From Palsa-506 sp963836355 (GTDB lineage Bacteria > Actinomycetota > Actinomycetes > Streptosporangiales > Streptosporangiaceae), in assembly GCA_963836355.1 (NCBI GenBank), contig CAWIJO010000002.1, positions 310,001 to 374,000 on the forward strand: DNA of 64,000 nucleotides, in the 5' to 3' direction. Every line of letters starts with the position of its first letter. Positions within the stretch are counted from its first letter, which is position 1. Under the pieces are notes generated by a model. It saw only the letters and a program-made list of their open reading frames with translations, had not been told where the DNA came from and did no database searches. A program made the translations under genes and the position numbers. Of the stretch, positions 42,780 through 51,955 are shown piece after piece.

Positions 42780-43421
42780 ATGCTGACATCCTTGCCCAAA
42801 TCGGCGCAACAGGCCAGGCTGAGGCGGTATAACCAGTCTGTGCCCGACCCGAGAGAACTGCCCGACCGGCAAGACCAGCCTGACTTCGACACCAGCATTG
42901 CGCACCCGGCGCGCGTCTATGACTACTGGCTGGGCGGCAAGGACAACTACGCCGCCGACCGGGAGGCTGCCGAGCGGGTGCTCGCGGTGTCGCCGGGGCT
43001 GCGCTTCCGGGTCCGCGCCAACCGGGCATTCCTGGCCCGTTCCGTGCGCTACCTGGCGGGCGAGCCGGGCATCCGGCAGTTTCTTGACATCGGCACCGGC
43101 ATCCCCAGCGCGAACAACACGCATGAGGTCGCGCAGGCGGCGGCGCCGGATGCCCGCATCGTCTACGTGGACAACGACCCGATCGTGCTCGCGCACGCGC
43201 GCGCCCTGCTCACTAGCACGGAGGCGCAGCGGCGCTACAACGAGCGGGTGTCCACGCCGCAGACGATGCGGAATCACGCGGAGGTCTGCCGTTTCTTCGA
43301 TGGCCTGACGCTAGTGCCGCCCGGCGTGGTCTACGTGCACACCTGGCGCCCCGACCCGGGCAGCGAATTCCCCGGGGATGCCACGTCGGCGCATGGCGGC
43401 GTCGGCCAGAAGATAACTTGA
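42780..43421 (+). pseudogene. DUF574-type SAM-dependent methyltransferase with an internal deletion
   Basis: The N-terminal half is standard for the actinomycete DUF574 family: DTSIAHPARVYDYWLGGKDN, NRAFLARSVRYL, FLDIGTGIPS and VYVDNDPIVLAHARALL. After LTSTEA the sequence jumps to QRRYNERVSTPQTMRNHAEV and GLTLVPPGVV, which belong near the C-terminus. About 70-90 residues that normally follow the fifth strand are missing in frame, giving 213 aa instead of about 270. The frame is open but the fold cannot be complete. Start either ATG 42780 or GTG 42840. Confidence 0.72.
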
Positions 43422-43513
43422 CCCTTTCTTGACTTCCGCCTGACCCGCTGCACCGCGGATCGGCAGCTTAGGCGACTTTCATTCTCCGGCCGATCCCGGG
43501 AGGATCCGTTGGA

Positions 43514-43624
43514 CTCCGGTGTGGCCAGGCCAGGAGGGCGTTCCAGCCGCAGGCAGGCGGCCAGTTCGGCGAAGAACGCCCGGTCGACAGGAACGTGCCG
43601 TTCCGTGCCGCCCTTGCCGGTCAC
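43514..43624 (-). pseudogene. Tyrosine recombinase/integrase scrap
   Basis: The minus strand reads TGKGGTERHVPVDRAFFAEL then AACLRLERPPGLATPE, the segment just after the first catalytic Arg region of phage-type integrases (usual form V-x-GKGGxxRxVPxxxxxxxxL). Both sides lose homology within a few residues. A small leftover of an integrated element next to the deleted methyltransferase. The rest of the 330-base gap (43422-43753) shows nothing else. Confidence 0.6.
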
Positions 43625-43753
43625 CGACGGCTGCGCGCCAGCCGTGCCTTCCGTCCACGACCTACCGGTCCGTCCGGCGGGGCCAAAATACCCACCAGAA
43701 CGTAACCAGAAGTTATAGTAGGTGCAAAGTTCAAGTTCAACTCGGGACCGCAG

Positions 43754-44420
43754 ATGAGCGATCGTGTTCTCGCGATAGACGACGAGCCGGCGGTGCTCCG
43801 CCTCGTCGCCCGAGCCTTGCGCAGCGAGGGCCTAGAGATCGACACTGCCACCGACGGGGAAGAGGGCCTGCGGCTGGCACTCATGGGTTCCTATAACGTC
43901 GTGCTCCTCGACCTGCTGATGCCAGGCACCGACGGCATGTCCGTCCTGCGTCGGCTGCTGCGTCTTCGGCCAGGTCAGGCAGTCATCGTGCTCTCCTGCC
44001 TGACCGATACCGCGTCGAAGGTGCATTGCTTCGAAATGGGCGCCGACGACTACCTGGCCAAGCCGTTCGTGCTGGATGAGCTGCTGGCCCGGATCAAGGC
44101 GCGGAATCCGGGACCGGAGCCTGTCGAATCCGCACATCCTCACCACCCCTAAGATCGTACTCGACCCGGTCCGCCAGGAGGCGGACGCCGGGACCGGGCC
44201 GGTGGGGCTGACCCGGCGGGAGTCTATGCTTCTGGCCGAGCTCATGCAGCATGCGGGCAGCACGGTTTCCAAGGAGCGCCTCCTATCGTCGGTCTGGGGC
44301 TACAGCTTCTATCCGGAGTCGAACGTGGTCGACGTCTACGTCCGGCGGCTGCGGGCGAAGCTGGAACCGGACGTGATCTCCACCGTCCGCGGGGTGGGCT
44401 ACAGGGTTGACCTTGAATGA
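43754..44420 (+). CDS. OmpR-family response regulator, frameshifted between receiver and DNA-binding domain
   Basis: The receiver domain (from the ATG at 43754) has the acidic pair D9-D10, phospho-acceptor D53 in VVLLDLLMPG, and K103 in DYLAKPF. This frame ends at 44152. From about 44130 another frame carries the winged helix: GLTRRESMLLAELMQHAGST, LLSSVWGYSFYPESNVVDVY and ISTVRGVGYRVDLE. The linker between them has gained one base or lost two. If real, the product is a receiver without DNA binding. Confidence 0.8.
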
Positions 44421-45498
44421 GCGGATCGGCTGCTTCTGGCGGCGGTACCGGGTCGAGATCGGCTGGTGGATCTTCGTTCTGCTAAACGTGGCCGGGATCC
44501 TGATATTCCGGAAATGGGCCACCGTGCCATTCCATTTTATTTGGATTAGCCTGTCCTTGTTGTACGGGTGGCGGGTCTGGGCAATGCGCGCCACCTCGGT
44601 AGCACTGGCGGCAATCATCATCCTCACGGGTTTCAGCCTGTGCACTGACATCATGTCCGGGGACCAGGCGGCCGATGAGCTAACCGAGATCCCGCTGATG
44701 TCGGCGGTGTTCGCGGCTATGGTGCTGTTCGTACGGCGGAGCGTGGCGGCCAGGGAGGAGATCAGCCGGGTCTACGAGCACAATGTGGGGCTGCTGCAGT
44801 ATGCGCGTCACCTTATCCGGCATGCTTCCCACATCGTGCGCACCCCGCTCACCATTGCCCTGGGGCATGCGGAAATTCTCCAGCGCACAACGGATGACGT
44901 GGTCGCCGCTCGCGACGCGCAGGTTGTGATCGATGAACTCAAGCGGCTGAAGGGAACCACCGACCGGCTGCTGGAACTCGCCGAGAGCCACCAACCAGAC
45001 TTCGTGCGCCCGGTGGTCACCCCGCTCCGCGAGGTCCTGACGGACGCCTGTGACGGGTGGTCGGCGAAGGACGCGCTGGTCCGCCTGGGAAAGGTCGACG
45101 ACGCTGTCATCCGGCTCGACCCTGACCGTCTCCTGGAAGCCCTGGACCAGCTGATCAGCAACGCCGTCACCGCGTCTGACCCGGGGACGCTCATCGAGGT
45201 CTCCGCGCGGCATGAGGACGGCTGCGAGGTGATCGAGGTCGCCGACCGCGGGCCCGGAATCTCCGCGGATGACAAAAAGCCGATCTTCGACCGGTTCGCG
45301 CGTGCTGATGGCAACCGCGAGCGGGGAGCACGACTGGGCTTCGCCATCGTGATGGCGATCGCGGAGGCGCACGGCGGCTCGGTCGGGGTGCGCGACCGGC
45401 CTGGCGGCGGAGCCGTCGTCGAGTTGCGGCTGCCGCGGCAGGGCCCTGGCCACGAGCCTGCCGCAGCCGAGATGGCGCCAGCCAGCGCCGCCCCGTAA
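44407..45498 (+). CDS. Sensor histidine kinase
   Basis: 363 aa from TTG at 44407 (or TTG 44413), overlapping the regulator stop. Three to four membrane segments lie in residues 18-110 with almost no extracytoplasmic loop. The H-box is HASHIVRTPLTIALGHAEIL with His142, N-box LISNAVTAS, G1 DRGPGIS and G2 ARLGFAIV. The G2 box has Arg where GLGL has Gly (RLGF), which may reduce ATP binding. No obvious copper-binding motif, though copper/oxidase genes follow. Confidence 0.85.
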   Translation: MTLNERIGCFWRRYRVEIGWWIFVLLNVAGILIFRKWATVPFHFIWISLSLLYGWRVWAMRATSVALAAIIILTGFSLCTDIMSGDQAADELTEIPLMSAVFAAMVLFVRRSVAAREEISRVYEHNVGLLQYARHLIRHASHIVRTPLTIALGHAEILQRTTDDVVAARDAQVVIDELKRLKGTTDRLLELAESHQPDFVRPVVTPLREVLTDACDGWSAKDALVRLGKVDDAVIRLDPDRLLEALDQLISNAVTASDPGTLIEVSARHEDGCEVIEVADRGPGISADDKKPIFDRFARADGNRERGARLGFAIVMAIAEAHGGSVGVRDRPGGGAVVELRLPRQGPGHEPAAAEMAPASAAP

Positions 45499-45582
45499 GG
45501 CGTGTTCCGTAGTTCTTTCGCTACCGGCGGGCTCGCGCAGGCGCACCCGTCAACGCAGGCCAGTCGGGCCCGGGCGGGCTGC

Positions 45583-47670
45583 TCATCCTGCCCCGCGGCG
45601 GGGGATGCCCGCCGGCTGGTTGAATGCGTAGTAGTGGTCGTCCATGAAGTGGCCGGGCGCCCACATCTGGGACCGCTGCACGCGGCTGGTCTTCCGGTCC
45701 ACCCAGAGCGTGAGCCACACGCTATCCGGGTCGCTGCCGTGCCCGCCGAAGGCCGACACCACCGTGACCGGCACGCCCGACACGGTCCCGGTTCCCAGGA
45801 TGCGGGCGTCGACGAGCGGCCGGAACGGGTCCCACACGAAGTACGGCACCGGGGCGAGGGTACCCCTGGACTTCAGCCGCCACGGCGCCCCCGGGCTTGT
45901 CTTCACGTAGAGCGAGCTGCCGAGCCACAGCGACTGTTGCACGCCGCCGCTGTACCACGTCCGCAGCCACATCTGGTGCGGGCGCGCGTACGCGTACGCG
46001 CTGCGGAAACCCGACAGCACCTCGGCCACCTGGTAGCTGCGCAGCTGGTTCATCTGCGCGGCCGCCGCCCGGGCCAGCGTGGTTCCGTTCTTGGCGGGCA
46101 GCGATGGCAGATCGAAGGCCGCCGTTCCGCCATTGCCGCCTGCTGCGACCGCCACCGCCAGCCGTTCCCCGCCCTGCAGGTCAACGGTGGCGGTGCGGCA
46201 CGGCCCGCCACAGGAGGAAAGCGCCTGCCACCGGCCTCGCACCCGGATGCGTGCCCTCGACGCCGCCGTCGCCGGGCTGGCGAGGTAGGCACGGACCGTA
46301 TTGACCCCTGGCCTGCCGGGGTGCACGGTGAGCCCGACCATGACCCGGCCGGCCCGGCCTCCCATGGTCAGGTCGCCGGGCCGGGGAAACGGCGAGGCCC
46401 GGGCCGCGGCGGAGCCGGAAGCCACGGTTGCCTCCGCCGCCTCGCGTGCCTCCTTCGGCACCACCGGGTAGGCGGCCAGGGCAGCGGCGGCCGCGATCAC
46501 CATGAGGGCAAGCGCCGCCTCCGCCCGCACGCTCACCCGTATCCGCCGCCAGGCGAGCACCGAGAGCGGGACCATCGCGGCCACGGCGACGGCCTTCACC
46601 ACCAGCGTGAGCCCGTACGGGGTGGTCAGCACCTGGCCCGGGCCGCCGAGCAGCTGTGTCGCCTGCACCACCCCCAGGATCACCGACACGAGGAAGGCCC
46701 AGGGCGCGACCCGGGTGAACCGCGGCAGCAGGTCGCGTCCCACGGCCTGCCAGCGGCCGGTCACCCGGAGCAGCGCCATCGCCATGATCCCGCCAGCCCA
46801 CACCCCGGCCGCAGCGAGGTGAACCGCGTTCACGGCGATGCCCTGCCAGGCGGGCTCGACGTCCGCGCCATGGCCGGCGACCGCGATCGCGACGACGACG
46901 CCGGCGAGCGGCACCGGCGGGATGCGCGCCCGGACGATGGCCCCCTCCAGCACCGCAGCCTCCAGCGCGAGCCGCGCCACCCGGGCCCAGCCGGTGACTC
47001 CATTCGTCAGGTAGTCGATCATCCCGGTCACCGAGACGCCGGAACTGGCCAGCACCGCCTCGGCGGCCACCACGGCTACCCCGCTCACCAGGAGCGCGGC
47101 CGCGACCGGGACGGCGGGCAGCCGCAGCGGCAGGCCGCGGCCCAGCATGCTCAGCAGCGCGAGCCCGCAAGCGAGCAGCAGCAGGGCGTACTCGATCCCG
47201 CGCAGGACGGCAACGATCACGTCCGATGCAGTCGGCCCCCGCGCGGTGGTCCCGGGGGACGCGACCGCCACGGCGGGCGATACGCCCACGCCGAACTGGA
47301 ACGTCCCGGTGATCGTGTGCCCGTCGATCACGCTGACGGTCTTCCAGTCCACCTGGTAGATGCCCGGCGCGTTGGCGGAGAGCGGCACCCGTATCGTCTT
47401 GCCGGACACCTCGCCGGTGAATCGCCGGCCAGCAGGGTCGATGACGGTGGTGCCTGACAGCCGGGGGATCAGCGGCTCGTCAAACACGATAACGACCGCG
47501 CCCGGCGTGGCGCCGAGACGGGCGCCCGGCGCCGGCGTGGCGGAGACCGGCACGGCGTGCGCGGCGGCAGTGCCCGGCAAAACCAGCAGCAAGGCAGCCG
47601 ACGCCAAGACAAGGCCGCCCAGCCGCGCTGTCCAGCGGCCGCTTGCTCCCGGAACCCGGTGGGAGAGCAT
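45583..47670 (-). CDS. CopC-CopD fusion protein with a C-terminal LolA-like domain
   Basis: 695 aa from the ATG at 47668-47670. A signal peptide ends near TAAAHAVPV. The CopC beta-barrel follows, with the copper-binding N-terminal His (AHA) and VFDEPL...DWKTVSVIDGHTITG. Then come about eight CopD membrane helices (GIEYALLLLACGLALL, AVHLAAAGVWAGGIMAMALL) and finally an extracytoplasmic segment MNQLRSYQVAEVLSGFRSAY that looks like a LolA/LppX-type lipoprotein fold. It imports or handles copper, probably for the oxidase cluster next to it. Confidence 0.85.
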   Translation of the reverse strand: MLSHRVPGASGRWTARLGGLVLASAALLLVLPGTAAAHAVPVSATPAPGARLGATPGAVVIVFDEPLIPRLSGTTVIDPAGRRFTGEVSGKTIRVPLSANAPGIYQVDWKTVSVIDGHTITGTFQFGVGVSPAVAVASPGTTARGPTASDVIVAVLRGIEYALLLLACGLALLSMLGRGLPLRLPAVPVAAALLVSGVAVVAAEAVLASSGVSVTGMIDYLTNGVTGWARVARLALEAAVLEGAIVRARIPPVPLAGVVVAIAVAGHGADVEPAWQGIAVNAVHLAAAGVWAGGIMAMALLRVTGRWQAVGRDLLPRFTRVAPWAFLVSVILGVVQATQLLGGPGQVLTTPYGLTLVVKAVAVAAMVPLSVLAWRRIRVSVRAEAALALMVIAAAAALAAYPVVPKEAREAAEATVASGSAAARASPFPRPGDLTMGGRAGRVMVGLTVHPGRPGVNTVRAYLASPATAASRARIRVRGRWQALSSCGGPCRTATVDLQGGERLAVAVAAGGNGGTAAFDLPSLPAKNGTTLARAAAAQMNQLRSYQVAEVLSGFRSAYAYARPHQMWLRTWYSGGVQQSLWLGSSLYVKTSPGAPWRLKSRGTLAPVPYFVWDPFRPLVDARILGTGTVSGVPVTVVSAFGGHGSDPDSVWLTLWVDRKTSRVQRSQMWAPGHFMDDHYYAFNQPAGIPRRGAG

Positions 47671-47698
47671 CACCTCGCTGAAATCCGGCGCCGGGATG

Positions 47699-47887
47699 TC
47701 AGTGCAGCACGACGGCAAGGATGCCCAGCACGGCCAGCGTCACCAGGACTGCGATGAAGACGGTCGCGTGATACTGCGCGGGGCTCGGCTCGGGCAGACC
47801 GGCCGGGTTGCAGTCCCTGCACACCGACTGGCCCCATGAGGTCGCCTTGCCGCAGCGCATGCATTGGTCGTACGAGCGCCGCTTCAT
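47699..47887 (-). CDS. Small zinc-ribbon membrane protein
   Basis: 62 aa from the ATG at 47885-47887, with AAGGGA 11 bases upstream. It reads MKRRSYDQCMRCGKATSWGQ then SVCRDCNPAGLPEPSP, a four-Cys ribbon (CMRC, CRDC), followed by one membrane helix ATVFIAVLVTLAVLGILAVV. A topology with the ribbon in the cytoplasm is likely. Located 28 bases upstream of copCD on the same strand and just after the ctaF gene. Confidence 0.75.
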   Translation of the reverse strand: MKRRSYDQCMRCGKATSWGQSVCRDCNPAGLPEPSPAQYHATVFIAVLVTLAVLGILAVVLH

Positions 47888-47910
47888 GGCCGCCATTCCC
47901 TTCGCGGATC

Positions 47911-48360
47911 TCACTGACCCGTCCCGGCGTGTGCCTCGCCATGAGCTGCCCCATTACCCGCAGCGTGATCATGATGGCGCCACTGCCGCCGCACATCAAG
48001 GCTCCAGCCGGCCAGCGAGACGACGAGAAGGGCCGCGCCCACGGCCAGCGCCCAGCGGGGCCCCACCGCCCCGAGCACCACTCCGATCATGGACAGGGCG
48101 AACACCAGCGGCCAGATCGTAGGCGCCACGTGCGGCTCGGTATCCTCGGCGTCGCCTCCGGCACCGGCCGCCCGCGCGGCGACCGTCGCCCGGGCTTGCT
48201 GGACCGCGCGGGTGAGGTAAGCGCCCACCAGAAGGGCACCGCCGGCCACGGTCAGCATCTCGATGGTGCCCTCGTACTCCCCCGTGACCAGCGCGTAGAC
48301 GATACCCATCACGATGAGGAACGAGCCGAGCCCCATGGTGATCCTCGAGAACAGCGTCAT
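47911..48360 (-). CDS. ctaF: Cytochrome c oxidase subunit IV (actinobacterial CtaF)
   Basis: 149 aa with four membrane helices: FLIVMGIVYALVTGEYEGTI, LTVAGGALLVGAYLTRA, IWPLVFALSMIGVVLGAV and WALAVGAALLVVSLAGW. The early Y-A-x-x-T-x-E-Y-E-G-T pattern is that of the small subunit IV found only in actinobacterial aa3 oxidases. The His-rich tail HHDHAAGNGAAHGEAH is unusual and could bind a metal. Downstream of ctaE, same operon. Confidence 0.85.
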   Translation of the reverse strand: MTLFSRITMGLGSFLIVMGIVYALVTGEYEGTIEMLTVAGGALLVGAYLTRAVQQARATVAARAAGAGGDAEDTEPHVAPTIWPLVFALSMIGVVLGAVGPRWALAVGAALLVVSLAGWSLDVRRQWRHHDHAAGNGAAHGEAHAGTGQ

Positions 48361-48403
48361 CCGCGGCCACCTCCTCTTCCGGACCGTCGGCCCGGCTGCG
48401 GGC

Positions 48404-49045
48404 TCACCGGCTCGCCGCCAGGTAAAGAACCACGTAGATCACGACGCCGAGAACAACGACGAAGTACCAGTAGATCGCCGCCGCCTGCAGAGGATCGGGG
48501 CGAAGGGTGAGTTCGCCCGTCCACGTCCGGGCCATGACCACGCCGAGCAGCACCGCCCCCCCCACGACGTGCCCGAGCTCGAGCCCGATGATCATGTAAA
48601 ATAGCGACTCGTCAATCCCCTGGCCCACGCCGAACGGGATAGCGGCGTAGCCGATCGCCGTCAGCACGCCGAAGGCGACGGAGAGGACCAGCGCCGCCGC
48701 TAGCCACCGCATGACGCCGCGCGGGTACTCCGGGGCGTGCGCGCGGCGCATGGCCGCCGCCATGGCAGCCCCGCTGGCCAGCAGTACCACCACTCCGATG
48801 GTCGGCACCCCGATCGACGGGGAGGGGATTCCGGCCGGGGGCCACACCCGGGCGGCCGTGTACGACACCGCGTAGACGCCCAGGAAGGCAGCGAAGAAGA
48901 CCGCCTCCGACGCGACGAGAAGCACCATGCCGGTCACTGAGCTGCTCGCGCCGCGGACGGCCTGCCGGTCGATGCGTTCGGCGTCGATGAGCTCGGCGGG
49001 GCGAGGACCGGCCGCGCGGCCGGGCAGGGGCTCGCTTGCGGTCAT
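48404..49045 (-). CDS. ctaE: Cytochrome c oxidase subunit III
   Basis: 213 aa, five membrane helices, as is typical for the short bacterial form. LVASEAVFFAAFLGVYAVSY, LTAIGYAAIPFGVGQG, FYMIIGLELGHVVGG and AAIYWYFVVVLGVVIYVVLY with the conserved E..H pair. The start ATG overlaps the stop of ctaD (ATGA at 49042-49045). Confidence 0.92.
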   Translation of the reverse strand: MTASEPLPGRAAGPRPAELIDAERIDRQAVRGASSSVTGMVLLVASEAVFFAAFLGVYAVSYTAARVWPPAGIPSPSIGVPTIGVVVLLASGAAMAAAMRRAHAPEYPRGVMRWLAAALVLSVAFGVLTAIGYAAIPFGVGQGIDESLFYMIIGLELGHVVGGAVLLGVVMARTWTGELTLRPDPLQAAAIYWYFVVVLGVVIYVVLYLAASR

Positions 49046-50727
49046 TGTGCCGCCTCCGGGGCCGCTCCGCCCGGTCCCGCCGCCTCCTCCGGTCCCGCTG
49101 CCTTCGCCGCCGCGCTGATGGCGAGCCGCAGGTCGCGGACCGGGCGTTCGGAGCGGATCTCGGGCAGGGCGTCGAAGTTATGCGGCGGCGGCGGCGACAT
49201 CGTCGCCCACTCCAGCGAGTTTCCGCCCCATGGGTCGGCGGGCGCGTTACGCGGCTTACGCAGCGTGGTAAGGATGTTCCACAGCCCAACGAGCATCGAA
49301 ACCGTGATCACGTACGCGGAGATCGTCTCGATCAGATTCAGCGTCCCCCACCCGGAACTGACGGGATAGGTCGCCACCCGGCGCGGCATGCCCATCAGGC
49401 CCAGGAAGTGCATCGGGAAGAACGTCACGTTGAACGAGATGATCAGCAGCCAGAACTGCCAGATGCCGAGCTTCCGGTTGAGCATCCGGCCGGTCATCTT
49501 GGGGAACCAGTAGTACATCGCGGCGAAGATCCCGAACAGGCTCCCGCCGATCAGCACGTAATGGATGTGCGATACCACGAAGTACGTGTCGTGGATTGCG
49601 AAGTCCGCCGCAGGGGAGGCCATCCACACGCCGTCGATCCCGCCGATGACGAACATCGCGATCATGCCCAGCGCGAACAGCATCGGCGGCTCAAACCTGA
49701 TTTTCCCTTTCCACAGCGTGAACAGCCAGGCGAGGACCAGCAGCCCGGTGGGGACCGAGATCAGCTCGGTGGTCACCGAGAAGAACGAGTCGTTGACGAG
49801 GCCCGTGGTGTACATGTGGTGGCCCCACACCGTGAAAGAGAGCGCCATGATGAGCATCAGGGCCAAGATCACGAACCGGTACCCGTAGAGCGGCTTCCGG
49901 CTGAACACCGGGACGATCTCCGACACGACTCCCCAGGCGCCCATGATGAGCATGTAGACCTCGGGGTGCCCGAAGAACCAGAACGTGTTCAGGTAATTGG
50001 CGACGCTGCCGCCGTGCGCCGGGTCAAAGAACACTGTCCCGAGGTGGCGGTCGGAGAGCAGCATGAGCAGCCCGGCGGTCAGCGAAGGCACGGCCAGCAC
50101 GATCAGGACCGACGTGGTGGTCGTGGCCCAGGTGAAGATCGGCACCCGGCTCATGCTCATGCCCGGGGCGCGCAGCCGGAGCACGGTCACGATAAAGTTG
50201 ATGGCGCCGAGGAGCGAGCTGGTGCCGACGATCAGCAGGCCGAGGATCCACAGGTCCTCACCTGTCCCCTCCTGCAGGGACAGCGGCACGTAATTCGTCC
50301 ACCCGGCGGCGGCCGCGCCGCCGTGGGTGAGGTATCCGGCCACGATCGTCAGCCCGCCGACCGGCAGCAGCCAGAATGACGCCGCGTTGACCCGGGGGAA
50401 CGCCATGTCGAGCGCGCCGATCTGCAGCGGCACGAAATAGTTCCCGAACCCGGAGAGCAGCGGGAGGATCACCAGGAAGATCATGATCGTCCCGTGCATG
50501 GTGAAGCCCTCGTTGAAGACCTGCGGCGAGAGGACCGTGTTGCCGGGCTGCGCCAGCTGCGTGCGCATCAGCATCGCCAATGCCCCGGCGAACGCGAAGA
50601 ACGTGAAAGAGTTGACGAGGTACATTATCCCGATCTTCTTGTGATCGGTCGTCGTCAGCCAATCGAGTATCCGCGCCATTCGCGGCCGCGGCGCGGCTGG
50701 TCTCGCCAGTACATCTGTCGTCGTCAT
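49042..50727 (-). CDS. ctaD: Cytochrome c oxidase subunit I
   Basis: 561 aa, 12 membrane helices. Heme a and a3/CuB ligands: MHGTIMIFLVI (His), FWFFGHPEVYMLIMGAWG with the His-Tyr pair, the VWGHHMYTTG double His, and SHIHYVLIGG with two His. The final helix region YPVSSGW and SPPPPHNFD is typical of actinobacterial CtaD. The protein reduces oxygen to water and pumps protons. The upstream gap of 66 bases to ctaC holds a short leader only. Confidence 0.95.
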   Translation of the reverse strand: MTTTDVLARPAAPRPRMARILDWLTTTDHKKIGIMYLVNSFTFFAFAGALAMLMRTQLAQPGNTVLSPQVFNEGFTMHGTIMIFLVILPLLSGFGNYFVPLQIGALDMAFPRVNAASFWLLPVGGLTIVAGYLTHGGAAAAGWTNYVPLSLQEGTGEDLWILGLLIVGTSSLLGAINFIVTVLRLRAPGMSMSRVPIFTWATTTTSVLIVLAVPSLTAGLLMLLSDRHLGTVFFDPAHGGSVANYLNTFWFFGHPEVYMLIMGAWGVVSEIVPVFSRKPLYGYRFVILALMLIMALSFTVWGHHMYTTGLVNDSFFSVTTELISVPTGLLVLAWLFTLWKGKIRFEPPMLFALGMIAMFVIGGIDGVWMASPAADFAIHDTYFVVSHIHYVLIGGSLFGIFAAMYYWFPKMTGRMLNRKLGIWQFWLLIISFNVTFFPMHFLGLMGMPRRVATYPVSSGWGTLNLIETISAYVITVSMLVGLWNILTTLRKPRNAPADPWGGNSLEWATMSPPPPHNFDALPEIRSERPVRDLRLAISAAAKAAGPEEAAGPGGAAPEAAQ

Positions 50728-50793
50728 GATCGATCTGCCCGTTGCTTGCTGCGGATCTCTCTCCCGCTCACCTTGGGTGCTCCCTTCATCACG

Positions 50794-51948
50794 CTAACCC
50801 GCCGCCTGCCCGATGACCAGAGTCCCTGACATCGCCGGCCCGTGGATGTCGCACTGGAAGTAGTACTTCCCGGCCGGCAGCGGCGGGGCGGTGTAGGTCT
50901 TGGTCGCCGGGCCGGTGAGGCTCTTCGTCTGGAAAAGCCTCTTCTTCAGGCTCGAGTCGACCCAGATGGCGAAGTTGTGCGCGATGCCAGCGTCCTTGTT
51001 GATGATCGTGATCTTGATTGGCTGGCCCGCGACGGCTGCGATGCAGGCCTTGTCCCAGGAAATGTGCTGCGCCGTCAGCGTGATCGATGACCCGGCCGGG
51101 GTGCAAGAACTGCCCTTGGATTGCCCCTTCTGCTGCTGCTGCACCCACGCCTGGAACTGCGGCTCCGACAGGACCCTCAGCACCAGCGTCATCTTCGAGT
51201 GCCAGAGGCCACAGAACTGCGTGCACTGGCCGCGATAGGTGCCTGCCTTGGTGGGCGTGAACGTGAACGTGTTCGGGTGGCCAGGCACGGCGTTCCTCAT
51301 GTAGAGCATGTCCGGCACAAAGAACCCGTGGATCACGTCGCTGGACTCCAGAGTGATCTGCGCCGACCTGCCGACCGGCAGCGCCATCGTGAGCGCCTTG
51401 CCGGGGAAGGTTTCGCTGGCGGTCTTCCCGCTGACCGACAGGCCCTCCTTGACGTATCTCGCCGACCACTGCCACTGGGAGCCGGTGACGACCAGTCGCT
51501 CGACTGGATGCGGGTCGATGTGGTCGACCCTGTTCACCGTCACCTCGCCGACCGCGAGCAGCGCGACGATGATGGCCAGCGGGGCGGCGAAGAACGTCGT
51601 CAGGGCGGCGGGGTGTCCGGGGGCCTGTACCGGCTCGGACTCATCCCCCTCATCCCCGCGTCGCCTACGGAACCGGACGATGGCGATGGCGAGCATGCCC
51701 CAGACGAACACGAACACGGGCAGCGCCAGCCAGAGGATGAAGTACCAGAGCCCGTGCACGTCCTGCGCCTTCGCATCGAGCCCTGGCTTCACGACGCCGC
51801 AGCCGGACGTGACCAGCAGCAGCGCGAGTAGTTGCAGCGCCCGGCGCAGCGCGCGGCGCGGGCCGCTGCGAGCTACCGGCCCGTGGCCCTCGTACCCCGG
51901 CCCGGGCCGGCTGGCTCCGGGCCCTGGAAGCGCACTGTTCGGTATCAT
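50794..51948 (-). CDS. ctaC: Cytochrome c oxidase subunit II with an extra C-terminal cupredoxin domain
   Basis: 384 aa. A lipobox-like LLLVTSGC (about residue 50), then two membrane helices (LWYFILWLALPVFVFVWGML and the one near FFAAPLAIIVALLAV). The CuA domain has GQCTQFCGLWHSKM (C-x3-C-x3-H-x2-M) and DVIHGFFVP. After a Gln-rich linker, residues about 280-384 form a second beta-sandwich with HNFAIWV and QCDIHGPAMSGTL, fitting a type-1 copper site (H, C-x2-H-x3-M). Caa3 oxidases have a cytochrome c there; this one has a blue-copper domain. Confidence 0.88.
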   Translation of the reverse strand: MIPNSALPGPGASRPGPGYEGHGPVARSGPRRALRRALQLLALLLVTSGCGVVKPGLDAKAQDVHGLWYFILWLALPVFVFVWGMLAIAIVRFRRRRGDEGDESEPVQAPGHPAALTTFFAAPLAIIVALLAVGEVTVNRVDHIDPHPVERLVVTGSQWQWSARYVKEGLSVSGKTASETFPGKALTMALPVGRSAQITLESSDVIHGFFVPDMLYMRNAVPGHPNTFTFTPTKAGTYRGQCTQFCGLWHSKMTLVLRVLSEPQFQAWVQQQQKGQSKGSSCTPAGSSITLTAQHISWDKACIAAVAGQPIKITIINKDAGIAHNFAIWVDSSLKKRLFQTKSLTGPATKTYTAPPLPAGKYYFQCDIHGPAMSGTLVIGQAAG

Positions 51949-51955
51949 CGGCGGC

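Noticed and set aside
49036..50379. Plus-strand open frame opposite ctaD (447 codons)
   Set aside because: ctaD is unmistakable on the minus strand; the other frame is His/Arg/Asp-rich shadow sequence.
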